A DNA stretch of 64,000 nt, from contig NZ_JAAWWS010000125.1 in NCBI RefSeq assembly GCF_012272825.1, forward strand, positions 62,001 through 126,000. Reading direction: 5' to 3'. Position numbers and translations under genes: made by a program. Numbering within the stretch: the stretch's first letter is position 1; each line of letters begins with the position of its first letter. Source of the DNA: Wenzhouxiangella sp. XN79A (GTDB lineage Bacteria > Pseudomonadota > Gammaproteobacteria > Xanthomonadales > Wenzhouxiangellaceae). Positions 54,842 to 63,078 of the stretch are shown in pieces. The notes under the pieces were generated by a model. It searched no databases. It saw only the letters and a program-made list of their open reading frames with translations, and was not told the DNA's origin.

Positions 54842-56677
54842 TCATGAAATCAGGAACCGGATGTCGTGATAGCGCATGTCGAAGCCGTAGACCGTGAATT
54901 CGTTCGTGTCGACGTACTGGCTGGTGGCATGACTGAAGGTCGTCGCGAAAACCGCTGCCATGGTGGTCGGCTTGAGACCGCCGGTGAAGTCGATCGCGAT
55001 CTCGTCTTCCGGGTGCTCGCTCAAGTGCCGGATGATGTCCACGATTGCCTGACTGCACTGCTCGTAGTCGAGGAAATCGATTCCCAAAGCCCCCGGCTGA
55101 CGGATGGCATCGTCGAGCCGGACCAGTTCCGCTGGCCTCCTGCGTTCGAGTTCCGGCAGGAATACGGAAAACAGAGGAAGGTCGGATTGCAATCCGTAGT
55201 AGCGCCTGAACAGCACTTCGAACAACCAGGCAAACTGTTCGATGGCTTCGAAACTTCCTGACCGCTTCCCGTCCTTCGTTTGCGACTCGGAGAAGACGCA
55301 GGTCATTTCCTGCATCGTTGGTGAGTTCAACGAACGCGACGACGCTTCGGTGCCGAGGCCGAGATTGTGCTCCGCCGAGATGACCGGCATCAGCCATTTG
55401 GCCCTGATGCCTGTGAGCGTCTGATAGGCCTTGATCAGGTCGCTCAGCATCGAGTTCCTGCCAACCGGCTGACGGTGCATCCTCCAGACTTCTCCGAGGA
55501 GGTGAACGGCCAGCAGTTCAAGCTCGAGGTTGGATGAACTCTTCAGGTCATTCAACGAGGTTTTCTCGTCATCAAGAGAGCTTTTGTCGAGCCTCTTGTG
55601 GAGTCGGAGAAACACGCTTTGCAGGGGTTCAGATCCTTGTTGGGCAAAGCCCTCCGATAGCTCTTGCTGCAGCGCGTAGAGAACGATCACCAGTGCATCG
55701 GCAAAATCCGCAGGGAGTTCGGGCGTGTCCTCGGGCATGCTGGAGTGGGACGTCCATTCGCGGAACGCCCGAATGAGCGCTTCCGCGATATCGGCGTGGC
55801 CATCGAAACGTGCCTGCACGTGGTCTTCGAACTTGTCGAACGCATAACCTCTTTCGAAGGGTTTTGAAGCGACCTGGTCGGAGATGAAACAGATGAGGTG
55901 TCTCCGGGGCGGCGGCTTCTCGTCCGAACTGAAGTTCTGCGGAATCGCATAGGACCAGACCAGCTGGAACAGCAGGTAGCCCCAGCTAAGCGCCAGAAAC
56001 AGCAACACCGATGCGGGCGGAATGTGAACCGAAGTGAACCATGAGGTTGCCACGAGCACAATGCCGATGGCAGATAAGCTCATGACAAGCCAATACCTCC
56101 AAGGTTTTCGTCGATTCTTGATGGAGATTCCCAGAGCTCCGACCAGTACACCGATGAAGAGTGCGGAAACGGCGATGCTGAAGCGGTCGGACAGATGTTG
56201 CAGTGATCCGTGATCGCCCATAAGCCACTGCTCGAGGCCGGCCGAGCTCCATCCGAGGGTGATTGCGAAAATCAGGAGAGCGAGCGATAGCCAGAGTTTC
56301 TTCCAGGCATTCAATGTCGGAGTTGCGTCGGCAGAATCGCGTTGTTTCCGTTTTCGGTCGCGGCCCTGCACCCACGTCGAGAGGACCCAGGCGAGCACGA
56401 ATAGCGCGACGATCGTTGCCGACAGGCCCAGCGCCGTCATCGACCATCGCTGGATGACCGCGTCGGTACGCTCCACGGTGACGGTAAGGGGTTCGAGCAG
56501 TAGACGCTCGTCCCTTGGCCCGAAGAAAGTGTGCAGAAGGGAAGCGCCGAGCCAGTCAACGGCGATAATGAAGATCGTGGTCGTGCCGACGACCATGACC
56601 ATCCACAGATCGGCGCTGGATTTGGCGAATCGGGATTTGTGTTTTCCGTGCTTTCCGGGCGAATTCCTGTCTGTCAT
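54842..56677 (-). CDS. Six-TM membrane protein with C-terminal CARF-like domain
   Basis: 611 residues. Six predicted membrane helices lie at about 24-48, 79-103, 127-148, 166-186, 195-216 and 221-244. The soluble part starts with a strand typical of CARF domains (RRHLICFISDQ, 258-268), continues through a long helical insertion (about 290-510) and ends with AIDFTGGLKPTTMAAVFATT (561-580), which matches the CARF ligand loop (D-x-T-G-G-x-K). No nuclease motif is seen. It is translationally coupled to the ring nuclease gene before it and is followed 108 nt later by the adaptation genes. Predicted: a cyclic-oligoadenylate-gated membrane effector, analogous to but larger than Cam1-type proteins. 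Confidence 0.78.
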   Translation of the reverse strand: MTDRNSPGKHGKHKSRFAKSSADLWMVMVVGTTTIFIIAVDWLGASLLHTFFGPRDERLLLEPLTVTVERTDAVIQRWSMTALGLSATIVALFVLAWVLSTWVQGRDRKRKQRDSADATPTLNAWKKLWLSLALLIFAITLGWSSAGLEQWLMGDHGSLQHLSDRFSIAVSALFIGVLVGALGISIKNRRKPWRYWLVMSLSAIGIVLVATSWFTSVHIPPASVLLFLALSWGYLLFQLVWSYAIPQNFSSDEKPPPRRHLICFISDQVASKPFERGYAFDKFEDHVQARFDGHADIAEALIRAFREWTSHSSMPEDTPELPADFADALVIVLYALQQELSEGFAQQGSEPLQSVFLRLHKRLDKSSLDDEKTSLNDLKSSSNLELELLAVHLLGEVWRMHRQPVGRNSMLSDLIKAYQTLTGIRAKWLMPVISAEHNLGLGTEASSRSLNSPTMQEMTCVFSESQTKDGKRSGSFEAIEQFAWLFEVLFRRYYGLQSDLPLFSVFLPELERRRPAELVRLDDAIRQPGALGIDFLDYEQCSQAIVDIIRHLSEHPEDEIAIDFTGGLKPTTMAAVFATTFSHATSQYVDTNEFTVYGFDMRYHDIRFLIS

Positions 56678-56991
56678 ACGACACGCTCCAGAATGGCCAG
56701 TTCGTAGCCGACTTCTTCCAGTTGCTGTTTCGACGAGATGTCCTGCGGCGGTACGCGTTGAAGAAGCCGAAAGACGATCGCGCGGTCACCCGTCTCCATT
56801 TGCACGGAGATTCGTTGGTGCTCGATGTGATGGCCGAGCAGGTCACTCAGAATCTCTGCGGTTGACGAATGTCCGATGGCCGAGACAAACCCTTCGGTCA
56901 TGAGCTTTCCTGCGCTGTCGGGTGAGACCGGACCCTGAAATTCGTAAGTCCCATAGGAAGTCAGGACTGGAGAGTTGAGCAGGTAGATCAT
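56674..56991 (-). CDS. crn2: Crn2/AcrIII-1-type ring nuclease (DUF1874)
   Basis: 105 residues. MIYLLNSPVLTSYGTYEFQG, SAIGHSSTAEILSDLLG and AIVFRLLQRVPP are the landmarks of the DUF1874 family; the His in GHSST corresponds to the catalytic His of AcrIII-1. Known members degrade cyclic tetra-adenylate, either as viral anti-CRISPRs or as host off-switches. Its stop overlaps the start of the membrane CARF gene, which favours a host regulatory role for this effector. Confidence 0.88.
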   Translation of the reverse strand: MIYLLNSPVLTSYGTYEFQGPVSPDSAGKLMTEGFVSAIGHSSTAEILSDLLGHHIEHQRISVQMETGDRAIVFRLLQRVPPQDISSKQQLEEVGYELAILERVV

Positions 56992-57058
56992 CGTTCGTTA
57001 TCTCCCGAGAGTTCTTGAGTAAACATTTGGCCGATGCCTGGACGCATCCAAGCCGCAT

Positions 57059-57613
57059 CTACAACCGCACCGGACAGATCGCCCAATCCGTATCCGGCGC
57101 GCCGCGGTACTTGAGCGCGGCCATGCGGATCGTCCGCTCCAGCCCCCAGTTGCCGAGGCCCGGTCCGAACGCCTGCAGGTAGACCTCCACGGTGCGGCGT
57201 TCCAGCCGAGCGGTGGTGAAGCGTGGTTCCTCGAAGGCGCGGGCGTCGAAGTTGACGTCGTAGGGATTCTGGCCGGCCAGGCCGGTGGTGATGGTGGTTT
57301 TCCAGAGTCCGTCTTCGACGAGCAGGGGCGTCGGCAGGCGGCCGGCTTGCCACTCGCCGTCGGCGGGGCCGGCGGCGACGGCGCGGACGACCGAACCGAT
57401 GCGGGAGGTGTAGATCAGGCGGCGCTCGATCCACAGGCGCGAGCCCAGGCGCTCGGCGCCCAGCGGGATGTCGGGGTTGTAGAAGCCGCGTACGTTGGCG
57501 CAGGACGGGAGGTCGGCGCCCGTGTGCGTGGCGCATCCGGACAGCGCGATGGCCGCGCAGAATGCGGCGGCGACAAGGCTGGAACGTGATCGGGCCCCCG
57601 ACGCTTCGTGCAC
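57059..57613 (-). CDS. Hypothetical lipoprotein
   Basis: 184 residues with a lipoprotein signal (LVAAAFCAAIALSGCATH; lipobox LSGC). The mature part is mixed alpha/beta, with no recognised domain. GTG at 57613 is chosen as start because it gives a normal signal peptide and has AGGGGG upstream; the longer frame reads through non-coding DNA. A promoter candidate lies at 57648-57676. Confidence 0.7.
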   Translation of the reverse strand: MHEASGARSRSSLVAAAFCAAIALSGCATHTGADLPSCANVRGFYNPDIPLGAERLGSRLWIERRLIYTSRIGSVVRAVAAGPADGEWQAGRLPTPLLVEDGLWKTTITTGLAGQNPYDVNFDARAFEEPRFTTARLERRTVEVYLQAFGPGLGNWGLERTIRMAALKYRGAPDTDWAICPVRL

Positions 57614-57647
57614 GCCGCCCCCTTTCGTTCGTCGGTGTTCGCTGATC

Positions 57648-57676
57648 GTTATACAGATTCCGGAATGCCGGGGCAA
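57648..57676 (-). promoter_or_regulatory. Candidate promoter of the lipoprotein gene
   Basis: On the minus strand TTGCCC (57676-57671), 17-bp spacer, TATAAC (57653-57648), 34 nt before the GTG start. The rest of 57677-57879 shows nothing. Confidence 0.55.
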
Positions 57677-57879
57677 GGGTCGGCGCCCGGAGCACCGAGT
57701 CGCGTTGTCTTCGGTTCTTCGCAGCGGTCCATGGAACGGAGTGGAGCAGCGCGTGGCTCCGGGTCGCGGCGATCGCCGGTTCCGATCAATGCGGTCGACC
57801 GGATGTGGCGCTGCGCGATGTTCGTATCCGGCCTGCGAGCGATCGAGGTGGACGGTCGCCGTCTCACGGTTCCGATGCT

Positions 57880-59319
57880 TCACGTCCGGTCCGAGGGGTC
57901 GGGTTGCGCGCCGATCGCCAACTCCAGGTCGGGGTCGTCCGCCATGTTGCCGGGCTGGGGGATCGCTTCGGGCCGGCCGCGGCGTTCGGATTCCGTTCGG
58001 GGCGGCATCGGCTGGTAGAAATCGTTGTCGTCATAGAGTCCTCGGAACGGCGCGTCGTCCAGGTAGTCCGGTTTGTCGATGACTCTCGGGTTTCGTCCGG
58101 CCTCGGCGAGGATCAGTCGGTCCGGCGGGAGCCGCAGCGGGTCGATGTCGGCCGGCAGCCGGAGCAGGTGGGCCAGGGATTCGGCCAGGCGGTGGGTGGT
58201 GGCGCCGAAGGTCTGGATGAAGCGGGTGTTGTTGTACAGGGTCTCCCAGTCCGGGTAGAGGCGCTGGAGCTGGCTGAGGTCCTGCCAGAAGCTCCAGGTG
58301 CGCACGCCGTAGCCGCGCATCAGGGTGACGGCTCTTCGTAGTTGTTCGAGGGTGCCCAGCTGGGCGGCTTCGTCGAGGATGAACAGGGTCGGCTGTTCGA
58401 CCCGGTGGCGGCGCTGGGCCAGCTGGTCGAGCAGGGTGCCGATCCAGAGGCGGAGCAGCGGGCCGTGGGTGTCGAGCTTGTCGGGCGGCAGGACCAGGTA
58501 GAGGCTGATCGGGTCGCCGCGGACGATGCCGTCCAGCGGGAAGTCCGTGCGGGAGCTCGTGGCCCCGAAGGTCTCGCCGTTGAAGACCCGGATGCCGGCT
58601 CGCGCGGTGGAGAGGATGCTGGCCCAGACCTTCGCTTCGGTGGCCTCCAGGGCGCCGGCCTGCCGCCGCACCAGGTCGTTCTTCGACTGTTTCATTTCCT
58701 TGATGGTGAAGGCCATGTCCTCCATGCTCTGGTTGAGCAGGTAGGCGACTTCCGAGAGGTTGCGCAGCACCGGCGGCCGGACCGAGGCGACGTGCAGGAT
58801 CAGGGTGGTGATCAGGCTCCTCGCGCTGTTTTCCCAGAAGGGATCGGGCACCGCCCGTCCCGGGGTCATCAGTTCGGCCAGGCTCATGGCCTGTTCGTAG
58901 GCGTCCGGGGCCCTGGCGTCGATCGTGTCCAGCAGGTTGAAGCTGGCCGATTCTTCGCCGGAGACGCCGAAGGGGTCGAGGACGTAGACCCGCTGGCCCA
59001 TTTCGCGGCGCCTTCGAGCGGTGACCTGGGCGTTTTCGCCCTTGGGGTCGATCACGATGACCGGGCCGGGGTAGGACAGCAGGGTCGGGATGATGGCGGA
59101 CCGGCCCTTCCCTGCCCCGGTCGGCGCGATGGTCATCATGTGGCCCTCGCCGGGGTCGGGGACCGGCGCGAAGGCCGTGGTCCGAGCGGTGGCAGGGGTG
59201 GCGTGGAAGCCGATCGATCGCCGTTCGGGCTGCGCCCGGTCCCAGCCGAGGATGGGCTGGGGCGGCGGCTTGCCTTGCGGAATCGATGCGGCGTCGGTGC
59301 GGCGGCGGGCTTCGGTCAT
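57880..59319 (-). CDS. VirD4/TraG-like ATPase, soluble form (copy 2)
   Basis: 479 residues, paralogue of copy 1. Walker A is IAPTGAGKGRSAIIP, then VIVIDPKGENAQVTARRRRE; Walker B is TLFILDEAAQLGTLEQLRRA, then MRGYGVRTWSFWQDLSQLQR. It has no membrane helices either. The C-terminal 50 residues differ from copy 1. No relaxase or T4SS genes accompany it. It points inward, opposite to copy 1, so the two genes bracket the island as inverted paralogues. Confidence 0.85.
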   Translation of the reverse strand: MTEARRRTDAASIPQGKPPPQPILGWDRAQPERRSIGFHATPATARTTAFAPVPDPGEGHMMTIAPTGAGKGRSAIIPTLLSYPGPVIVIDPKGENAQVTARRRREMGQRVYVLDPFGVSGEESASFNLLDTIDARAPDAYEQAMSLAELMTPGRAVPDPFWENSARSLITTLILHVASVRPPVLRNLSEVAYLLNQSMEDMAFTIKEMKQSKNDLVRRQAGALEATEAKVWASILSTARAGIRVFNGETFGATSSRTDFPLDGIVRGDPISLYLVLPPDKLDTHGPLLRLWIGTLLDQLAQRRHRVEQPTLFILDEAAQLGTLEQLRRAVTLMRGYGVRTWSFWQDLSQLQRLYPDWETLYNNTRFIQTFGATTHRLAESLAHLLRLPADIDPLRLPPDRLILAEAGRNPRVIDKPDYLDDAPFRGLYDDNDFYQPMPPRTESERRGRPEAIPQPGNMADDPDLELAIGAQPDPSDRT

Positions 59320-59371
59320 TCGCGGTCTCCGGTGCTCGAGGTGCGGGAAGAACGCGCGGCGCGGCCGGGTT

Positions 59372-59401
59372 TTTCAAAAATCCGGGGGATTTCGATATTC
59401 T
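59372..59401 (+). promoter_or_regulatory. Candidate promoter of the 59449 gene
   Basis: TTTCAA (59372-59377), 18-bp spacer, TATTCT (59396-59401), within the AT-richer gap between the divergent VirD4-like gene and the small gene. Confidence 0.4.
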
Positions 59402-59448
59402 GATCTTGCGCGCGTTGAACAGCTAGGCAGCCAGGAGGGTTCGTTTCC

Positions 59449-59775
59449 GTGGAATTCCAGACCTCGAAGACCATCTACGCCGCGATCCGGGCATCGCGCC
59501 ACGCGGATCTGCGCCAGCAGCTGGTCGATGCGGCCGTGCGCTATGCCCGCATCCGCACCGACTACCGGCTGACCGACCCGGCCACCCGGGCGGAGATGGA
59601 AGACGGCCGCACGCGCGCCCACAACGTGCTGATCGACGCCTGCAACATCCTGGCCCGCGCCATGCAGCGCGACGGCGAGGACATCGGCTGGCGCACGCGG
59701 CTGACGCAGGACCGCAAGATCATCGGCGACTTCGCCTGCCACCTGCACGCCCTGCTCGGCATCGAGGGGCGGTGA
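59449..59775 (+). CDS. Small hypothetical protein (GTG start)
   Basis: 108 residues, helical, soluble, basic (YAAIRASRHADLRQQLVDAA). No family is recognised. The GTG at 59449 is supported by AGGAGGG 11 nt upstream, one of the strongest ribosome-binding sites in the window. It is divergent from VirD4-like copy 2 and marks the right edge of the island. Confidence 0.65.
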   Translation: MEFQTSKTIYAAIRASRHADLRQQLVDAAVRYARIRTDYRLTDPATRAEMEDGRTRAHNVLIDACNILARAMQRDGEDIGWRTRLTQDRKIIGDFACHLHALLGIEGR

Positions 59776-59787
59776 GGTCGGTCGGGG

Positions 59788-59997
59788 TCAGCGCCTCAGG
59801 AACAGGTTGACGATCACGCTCAGCACTACGCTGGCGATGATCATCGAGACGATCGGGAAGTAGAAGGACCCGCCGTCGCGCTCGATGCGGATGTCGCCCG
59901 GCAGTTTGCCGAACCAGTTCAGCAGCCACGGGGCGTAGTAGAGAATCACGCCGAGCAGCGCGATGGCCAGACCGAGGACGATGAGCAATTTGCCCAC
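59788..59997 (-). CDS. DUF2905 small membrane protein
   Basis: 69 residues with two membrane helices (LIVLGLAIALLGVILYYAPW and FPIVSMIIASVVLSVIVNLF) separated by GKLPGDIRIERDGGSFY, the conserved loop of DUF2905. Function unknown. It follows folK by 6 nt and is likely the last gene of the tsaD-folB-folK cluster. Confidence 0.88.
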   Translation of the reverse strand: MGKLLIVLGLAIALLGVILYYAPWLLNWFGKLPGDIRIERDGGSFYFPIVSMIIASVVLSVIVNLFLRR

Positions 59998-60003
59998 GGC
60001 GGC

Positions 60004-60498
60004 TCAGAGCGCCAGGTCGGTGACGGTCAGGCTGCGGTCGCCGTCGAAGGTGGCCCAGTGCTCGGCGAAGGTCCGGCCCGTTTCCGGGTGGGCCAGGTCC
60101 GGGGCGAGGTCGGCCATCGGTTCGAGCACGTGGGCGTACTTCAGGACTTCGTCGCGCGGCAGGACCAGGCCGTCGAAGTCGCCGACGCGCTGGCCGTGCA
60201 GGAGGATGTCGATGTCCAGGGTCCGGTCGGAGAACTTCGGCTGGTCGCGATCGCGGCCGTGGTGGTTCTCGAGTTTGGTCAACCAATGCTTCAGGGCAGT
60301 GGGTTCGAGGTCGGTCTCGATGCGGCAGCAGGCGTTGAGAAAGTCCGCCCCGTCGAAGCCGACGGCGACCGAGCGATAGACCGGCGAACAAGCCACCTCG
60401 CCGAAGCGTTCGCGCAGGGCGGCGACGCCGACGGGCAGCATGCGGTGGGCATCGATGTTGCTGCCCAGCCCGAGGTAGACGGTTTCGACGTCGGCCAC
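60004..60498 (-). CDS. folK: HPPK, 6-hydroxymethyl-7,8-dihydropterin pyrophosphokinase
   Basis: 164 residues; transfers pyrophosphate from ATP to hydroxymethyl-dihydropterin in folate synthesis. VYLGLGSNIDAH at the start, FLNACCRIET, and the metal-binding SDRTLDIDILLHG are typical. It lies 48 nt after folB, the enzyme making its substrate. Confidence 0.95.
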   Translation of the reverse strand: MADVETVYLGLGSNIDAHRMLPVGVAALRERFGEVACSPVYRSVAVGFDGADFLNACCRIETDLEPTALKHWLTKLENHHGRDRDQPKFSDRTLDIDILLHGQRVGDFDGLVLPRDEVLKYAHVLEPMADLAPDLAHPETGRTFAEHWATFDGDRSLTVTDLAL

Positions 60499-60546
60499 GA
60501 AGACTCTCCGGAAAAAGGATGCGGACCGAGGGCGAAGGGTTCGCCG

Positions 60547-60906
60547 TCAGCCGGGTCGGCGGCCCCGTTCGATCATCACGCCGACGGATTTCGAGCCGGT
60601 CACGGCACCCGGTTTGTCCAGGCGCAGCGTCAGCCACGGCACGTCGAATTCCTCGAGGATGATCTCCGCGCAGCGCTCGGCCAGGGTCTCGACCAGGTAG
60701 AAGCTGCTCTGGCCGACGAAGCCGACCATTCGCTTGGAGACCGCCTTGTAGTCCAGTGTATCGTCGATCGAATCGGTGCGGGCGGCAGCGGCGATGTCGG
60801 CGGCCATCTCGATGTTGAGCACGACCTTCTGGCGGATTTCCCGCTCCCAGTCGTAGATGCCCACGACGGTCTCGATTTCCAGGTCCTGGATGAATACGCG
60901 GTCCAT
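60547..60906 (-). CDS. folB: Dihydroneopterin aldolase
   Basis: 119 residues. IQDLEIETVVGIYDWEREIR at the N-terminus has the catalytic Glu of FolB; ETLAERCAEIILEEF and the late LRLDKPGAVTGSKSVGVMI complete the fold. The ATG at 60906 gives the normal family start (MDRVFI). It lies between tsaD and folK. Confidence 0.94.
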   Translation of the reverse strand: MDRVFIQDLEIETVVGIYDWEREIRQKVVLNIEMAADIAAAARTDSIDDTLDYKAVSKRMVGFVGQSSFYLVETLAERCAEIILEEFDVPWLTLRLDKPGAVTGSKSVGVMIERGRRPG

Positions 60907-60949
60907 GCGGCGGGTTCCTTTCAACGGTTCGGGGCGCGATCGCCCGGGT

Positions 60950-61993
60950 TCAGGCCGGCGCGGCTTCGGTCAGCGGCGGCAGTTCGTCCAGCGGCCAGCG
61001 CGGGCGCACGGCCACTTTGCCGGCCTGCCCCGCTTCGGCGCGGCGGTACCAGCCGGCCAGCGCGATCATCGCGCCGTTGTCGGTGCACAGCGCGAGCGGC
61101 GGATAGTAGACGCGGCCGGCCAGTTTTGCGTCGAGGGCCTGGCGCAGGCGGCGGTTGGCGCTGACGCCGCCGGCGACGATCAGCCGGTCCAGCCGGGTCT
61201 GCTTCAGCGCCCGGCGGCACTTGATGACCAGCGTGTCGACCACGGCGCGCTCGAAGCCGGCGGCAATGTCGGCCCGGGTCTGCGGGTCCCCGGCCTCGCG
61301 CTGGATCAGCAGCCGGGTGTGGGTCTTGAGCCCGGAGAAGCTGAAGTCCAGCCCGGGGCGGTCGGTCATCGGGCGCGGAAAGTCGAAGCGCTCGGCGTTG
61401 CCCTGCTCGGCCAGCCGCGCGACCTCCGGGCCGCCCGGGTAGCCGAGCCCGAGCAGCCGGGCGGTCTTGTCGAAGGCCTCGCCGGCGGCGTCGTCGAGCG
61501 TCTCGCCCAGCAGTCGGTAGGCGCCGGGGGCGCGGACTTCGATCAGCATCGTGTGACCGCCGGAGACCAGCAGCGCGACGAACGGGAAGTCGGGCGGGTC
61601 GGGCTCGAGCATCGGCGAGAGCAGGTGGCCTTCCATGTGGTGCACGGCGATGGTCGGGCGGCCGATTCCGCGCGCGTAGCCTTCGGCCACGGCGCTGCCG
61701 ACCAGCAGCGCGCCGGCCAGCCCCGGCCCGGCGGTGTAGGCCACCGCATCGATCGCCGCGGGCCTGCAGCCGGCCTCGTCGAGCACCTGGCGGATCATCG
61801 GGGCGAGTTTCCGGACGTGGTCGCGCGAGGCCAGCTCCGGCACCACGCCGCCGTATTTCGCGTGGTCGAGCTGGGTGTGCACCGCCTGCGCGACGATGCC
61901 GTCGCCGTGCCGGTACAGGGCCACGCCGGTCTCGTCGCAGGAGGTCTCGATGCCGAGTACGGTCGTGACCGAGGGGGTGGATTGGCTTTGCAT
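60950..61993 (-). CDS. tsaD: tRNA N6-threonylcarbamoyladenosine transferase subunit TsaD
   Basis: 347-residue ASKHA-family protein that, with TsaB/TsaE, installs t6A37 in ANN-decoding tRNAs. [16 protein letters not shown], the Fe-binding [32 protein letters not shown] and [14 protein letters not shown] are visible. It is divergent from rpsU, a classic proteobacterial arrangement. Confidence 0.96.
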   Translation of the reverse strand: MQSQSTPSVTTVLGIETSCDETGVALYRHGDGIVAQAVHTQLDHAKYGGVVPELASRDHVRKLAPMIRQVLDEAGCRPAAIDAVAYTAGPGLAGALLVGSAVAEGYARGIGRPTIAVHHMEGHLLSPMLEPDPPDFPFVALLVSGGHTMLIEVRAPGAYRLLGETLDDAAGEAFDKTARLLGLGYPGGPEVARLAEQGNAERFDFPRPMTDRPGLDFSFSGLKTHTRLLIQREAGDPQTRADIAAGFERAVVDTLVIKCRRALKQTRLDRLIVAGGVSANRRLRQALDAKLAGRVYYPPLALCTDNGAMIALAGWYRRAEAGQAGKVAVRPRWPLDELPPLTEAAPA

Positions 61994-62018
61994 TCGAGGA
62001 TGGTACCGCGATATACTG
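61989..62018 (+). promoter_or_regulatory. Promoter of rpsU
   Basis: TTGCAT (61989-61994), 18-bp spacer, TATACT (62013-62018), 39 nt before the rpsU ATG. The -35 box overlaps the tsaD start codon region. Confidence 0.65.
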
Positions 62019-62056
62019 GGGAACTATGCCAATTTCACTAGGTTGTGTGATTCGTA

Positions 62057-62272
62057 ATGCCAAGCGTTAAAGTCAAGGAAAACGAGCCGTTCGAGTTCGC
62101 CCTGCGTCGTTTCAAGCGCTCTTGCGAGAAGGCCGGTGTGGTCGCCGAGACCCGTCGCCGCGAGTTCTTCGAGAAGCCGACCCAGGAGCGCAAGCGCAAG
62201 AAGGCCGCGGCGGTGAAGCGGCATCTGCGCAAGCTGTCCCGCGACGTCACCAACAGAAAGCGCCTGTACTGA
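62057..62272 (+). CDS. rpsU: 30S ribosomal protein bS21
   Basis: 71 residues, highly basic: [40 protein letters not shown]. It binds the 30S platform near the anti-Shine-Dalgarno region. It heads the rpsU-yqeY-dnaG group. GACGCCG-GAGG-CGGCGTC just after the stop is a hairpin without a T run. Confidence 0.97.
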   Translation: MPSVKVKENEPFEFALRRFKRSCEKAGVVAETRRREFFEKPTQERKRKKAAAVKRHLRKLSRDVTNRKRLY

Positions 62273-62482
62273 GCCGACGCCGGAGGCGGCGTCTCGTCGT
62301 CCAGGCGCGCGCTCCGCGGTTCCCGGTGCTCCTGCAGCGCACGCCTGAACAACGATCCACTCGCCTCCACCCGTGGTTTCGGTTGACGACGTGAACGTCG
62401 AGCGCGGGTAGGCAAAAAGCCCCCCTCATTACTTGAGATCGGATTTTTTCTGATCTCGACCGCAGGGAAACGGACAAGTCTT

Positions 62483-62509
62483 CGGGTGGCCGCTCTGGCC
62501 GCCCGTTTT
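62483..62509 (+). terminator. Probable terminator between rpsU and yqeY
   Basis: CGGGTGGCC, loop GCTCT, GGCCGCCCG, followed by TTTT. The stem has nine pairs including one G-U. It lies in the 304-nt gap after rpsU, which shows no gene; GAGATCGGA...TCTGATCTC at about 62435-62457 is a second hairpin. It may attenuate rather than stop transcription into yqeY-dnaG. Confidence 0.55.
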
Positions 62510-62576
62510 GCGTTTCTGGAATTCGGGCCCATGTTCAGGGGCTGGAACTCGATAATTCTTGCAGGAGAACTCTGCC

Positions 62577-63020
62577 ATGTCGTTGAAGCAGCAGGTCATG
62601 GAACAGGTCAAGCAGGCGATGAAGGCCGGGGAGAAGGATCGGCTGAAGGTGCTTCGCATGCTGACCGCGGCGATCAAGCAGCGCGAGGTCGACGAGCGGG
62701 TCGAGCTCGACGACGACCAGGTGCTGGCGGTGATCGAGAAGATGGTCAAGCAGCGCCGCGAGTCGATCGGGCAGTACACCGCCGGCGGTCGCGAGGACCT
62801 CGCCGCGGTCGAGCAGGCCGAGATCGACGTGCTGGCCGATTTCCTGCCCGAGCCGCTGAGCGACGCCGAGATCGACGCCTTGATCGACCGGGCCGTGGCC
62901 GACACCGGCGCCTCGGCCATGGCCGACATGGGCAAGGTCATGGGTCAGCTCAAGGGCCCGATGCAGGGCCGGGCCGACATGAAGCAGGTGTCGGCGAAGG
63001 TCCGCGCGCGGCTGGGCTGA
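62577..63020 (+). CDS. yqeY: GatB/YqeY-domain protein
   Basis: 147 residues with the helical YqeY fold (KDRLKVLRMLTAAIKQREVD; MADMGKVMGQLKGPMQGRAD), also found at the end of GatB where it contacts tRNA. The role of the stand-alone form is unclear. AGGAGAA lies 9 nt before the ATG at 62577. It lies between rpsU and dnaG as in many proteobacteria. Confidence 0.93.
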   Translation: MSLKQQVMEQVKQAMKAGEKDRLKVLRMLTAAIKQREVDERVELDDDQVLAVIEKMVKQRRESIGQYTAGGREDLAAVEQAEIDVLADFLPEPLSDAEIDALIDRAVADTGASAMADMGKVMGQLKGPMQGRADMKQVSAKVRARLG

Positions 63021-63078
63021 TCCGGCGTCCCCGGTCGGCGGCTTTCCGAGCCGACGCCCCGGGGCTACACTTCCCGGG

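Noticed and set aside
62277-62294. GACGCCG-GAGG-CGGCGTC hairpin as rpsU terminator
   Set aside because: No T run follows; the later hairpin at 62483 with TTTT is the better candidate.
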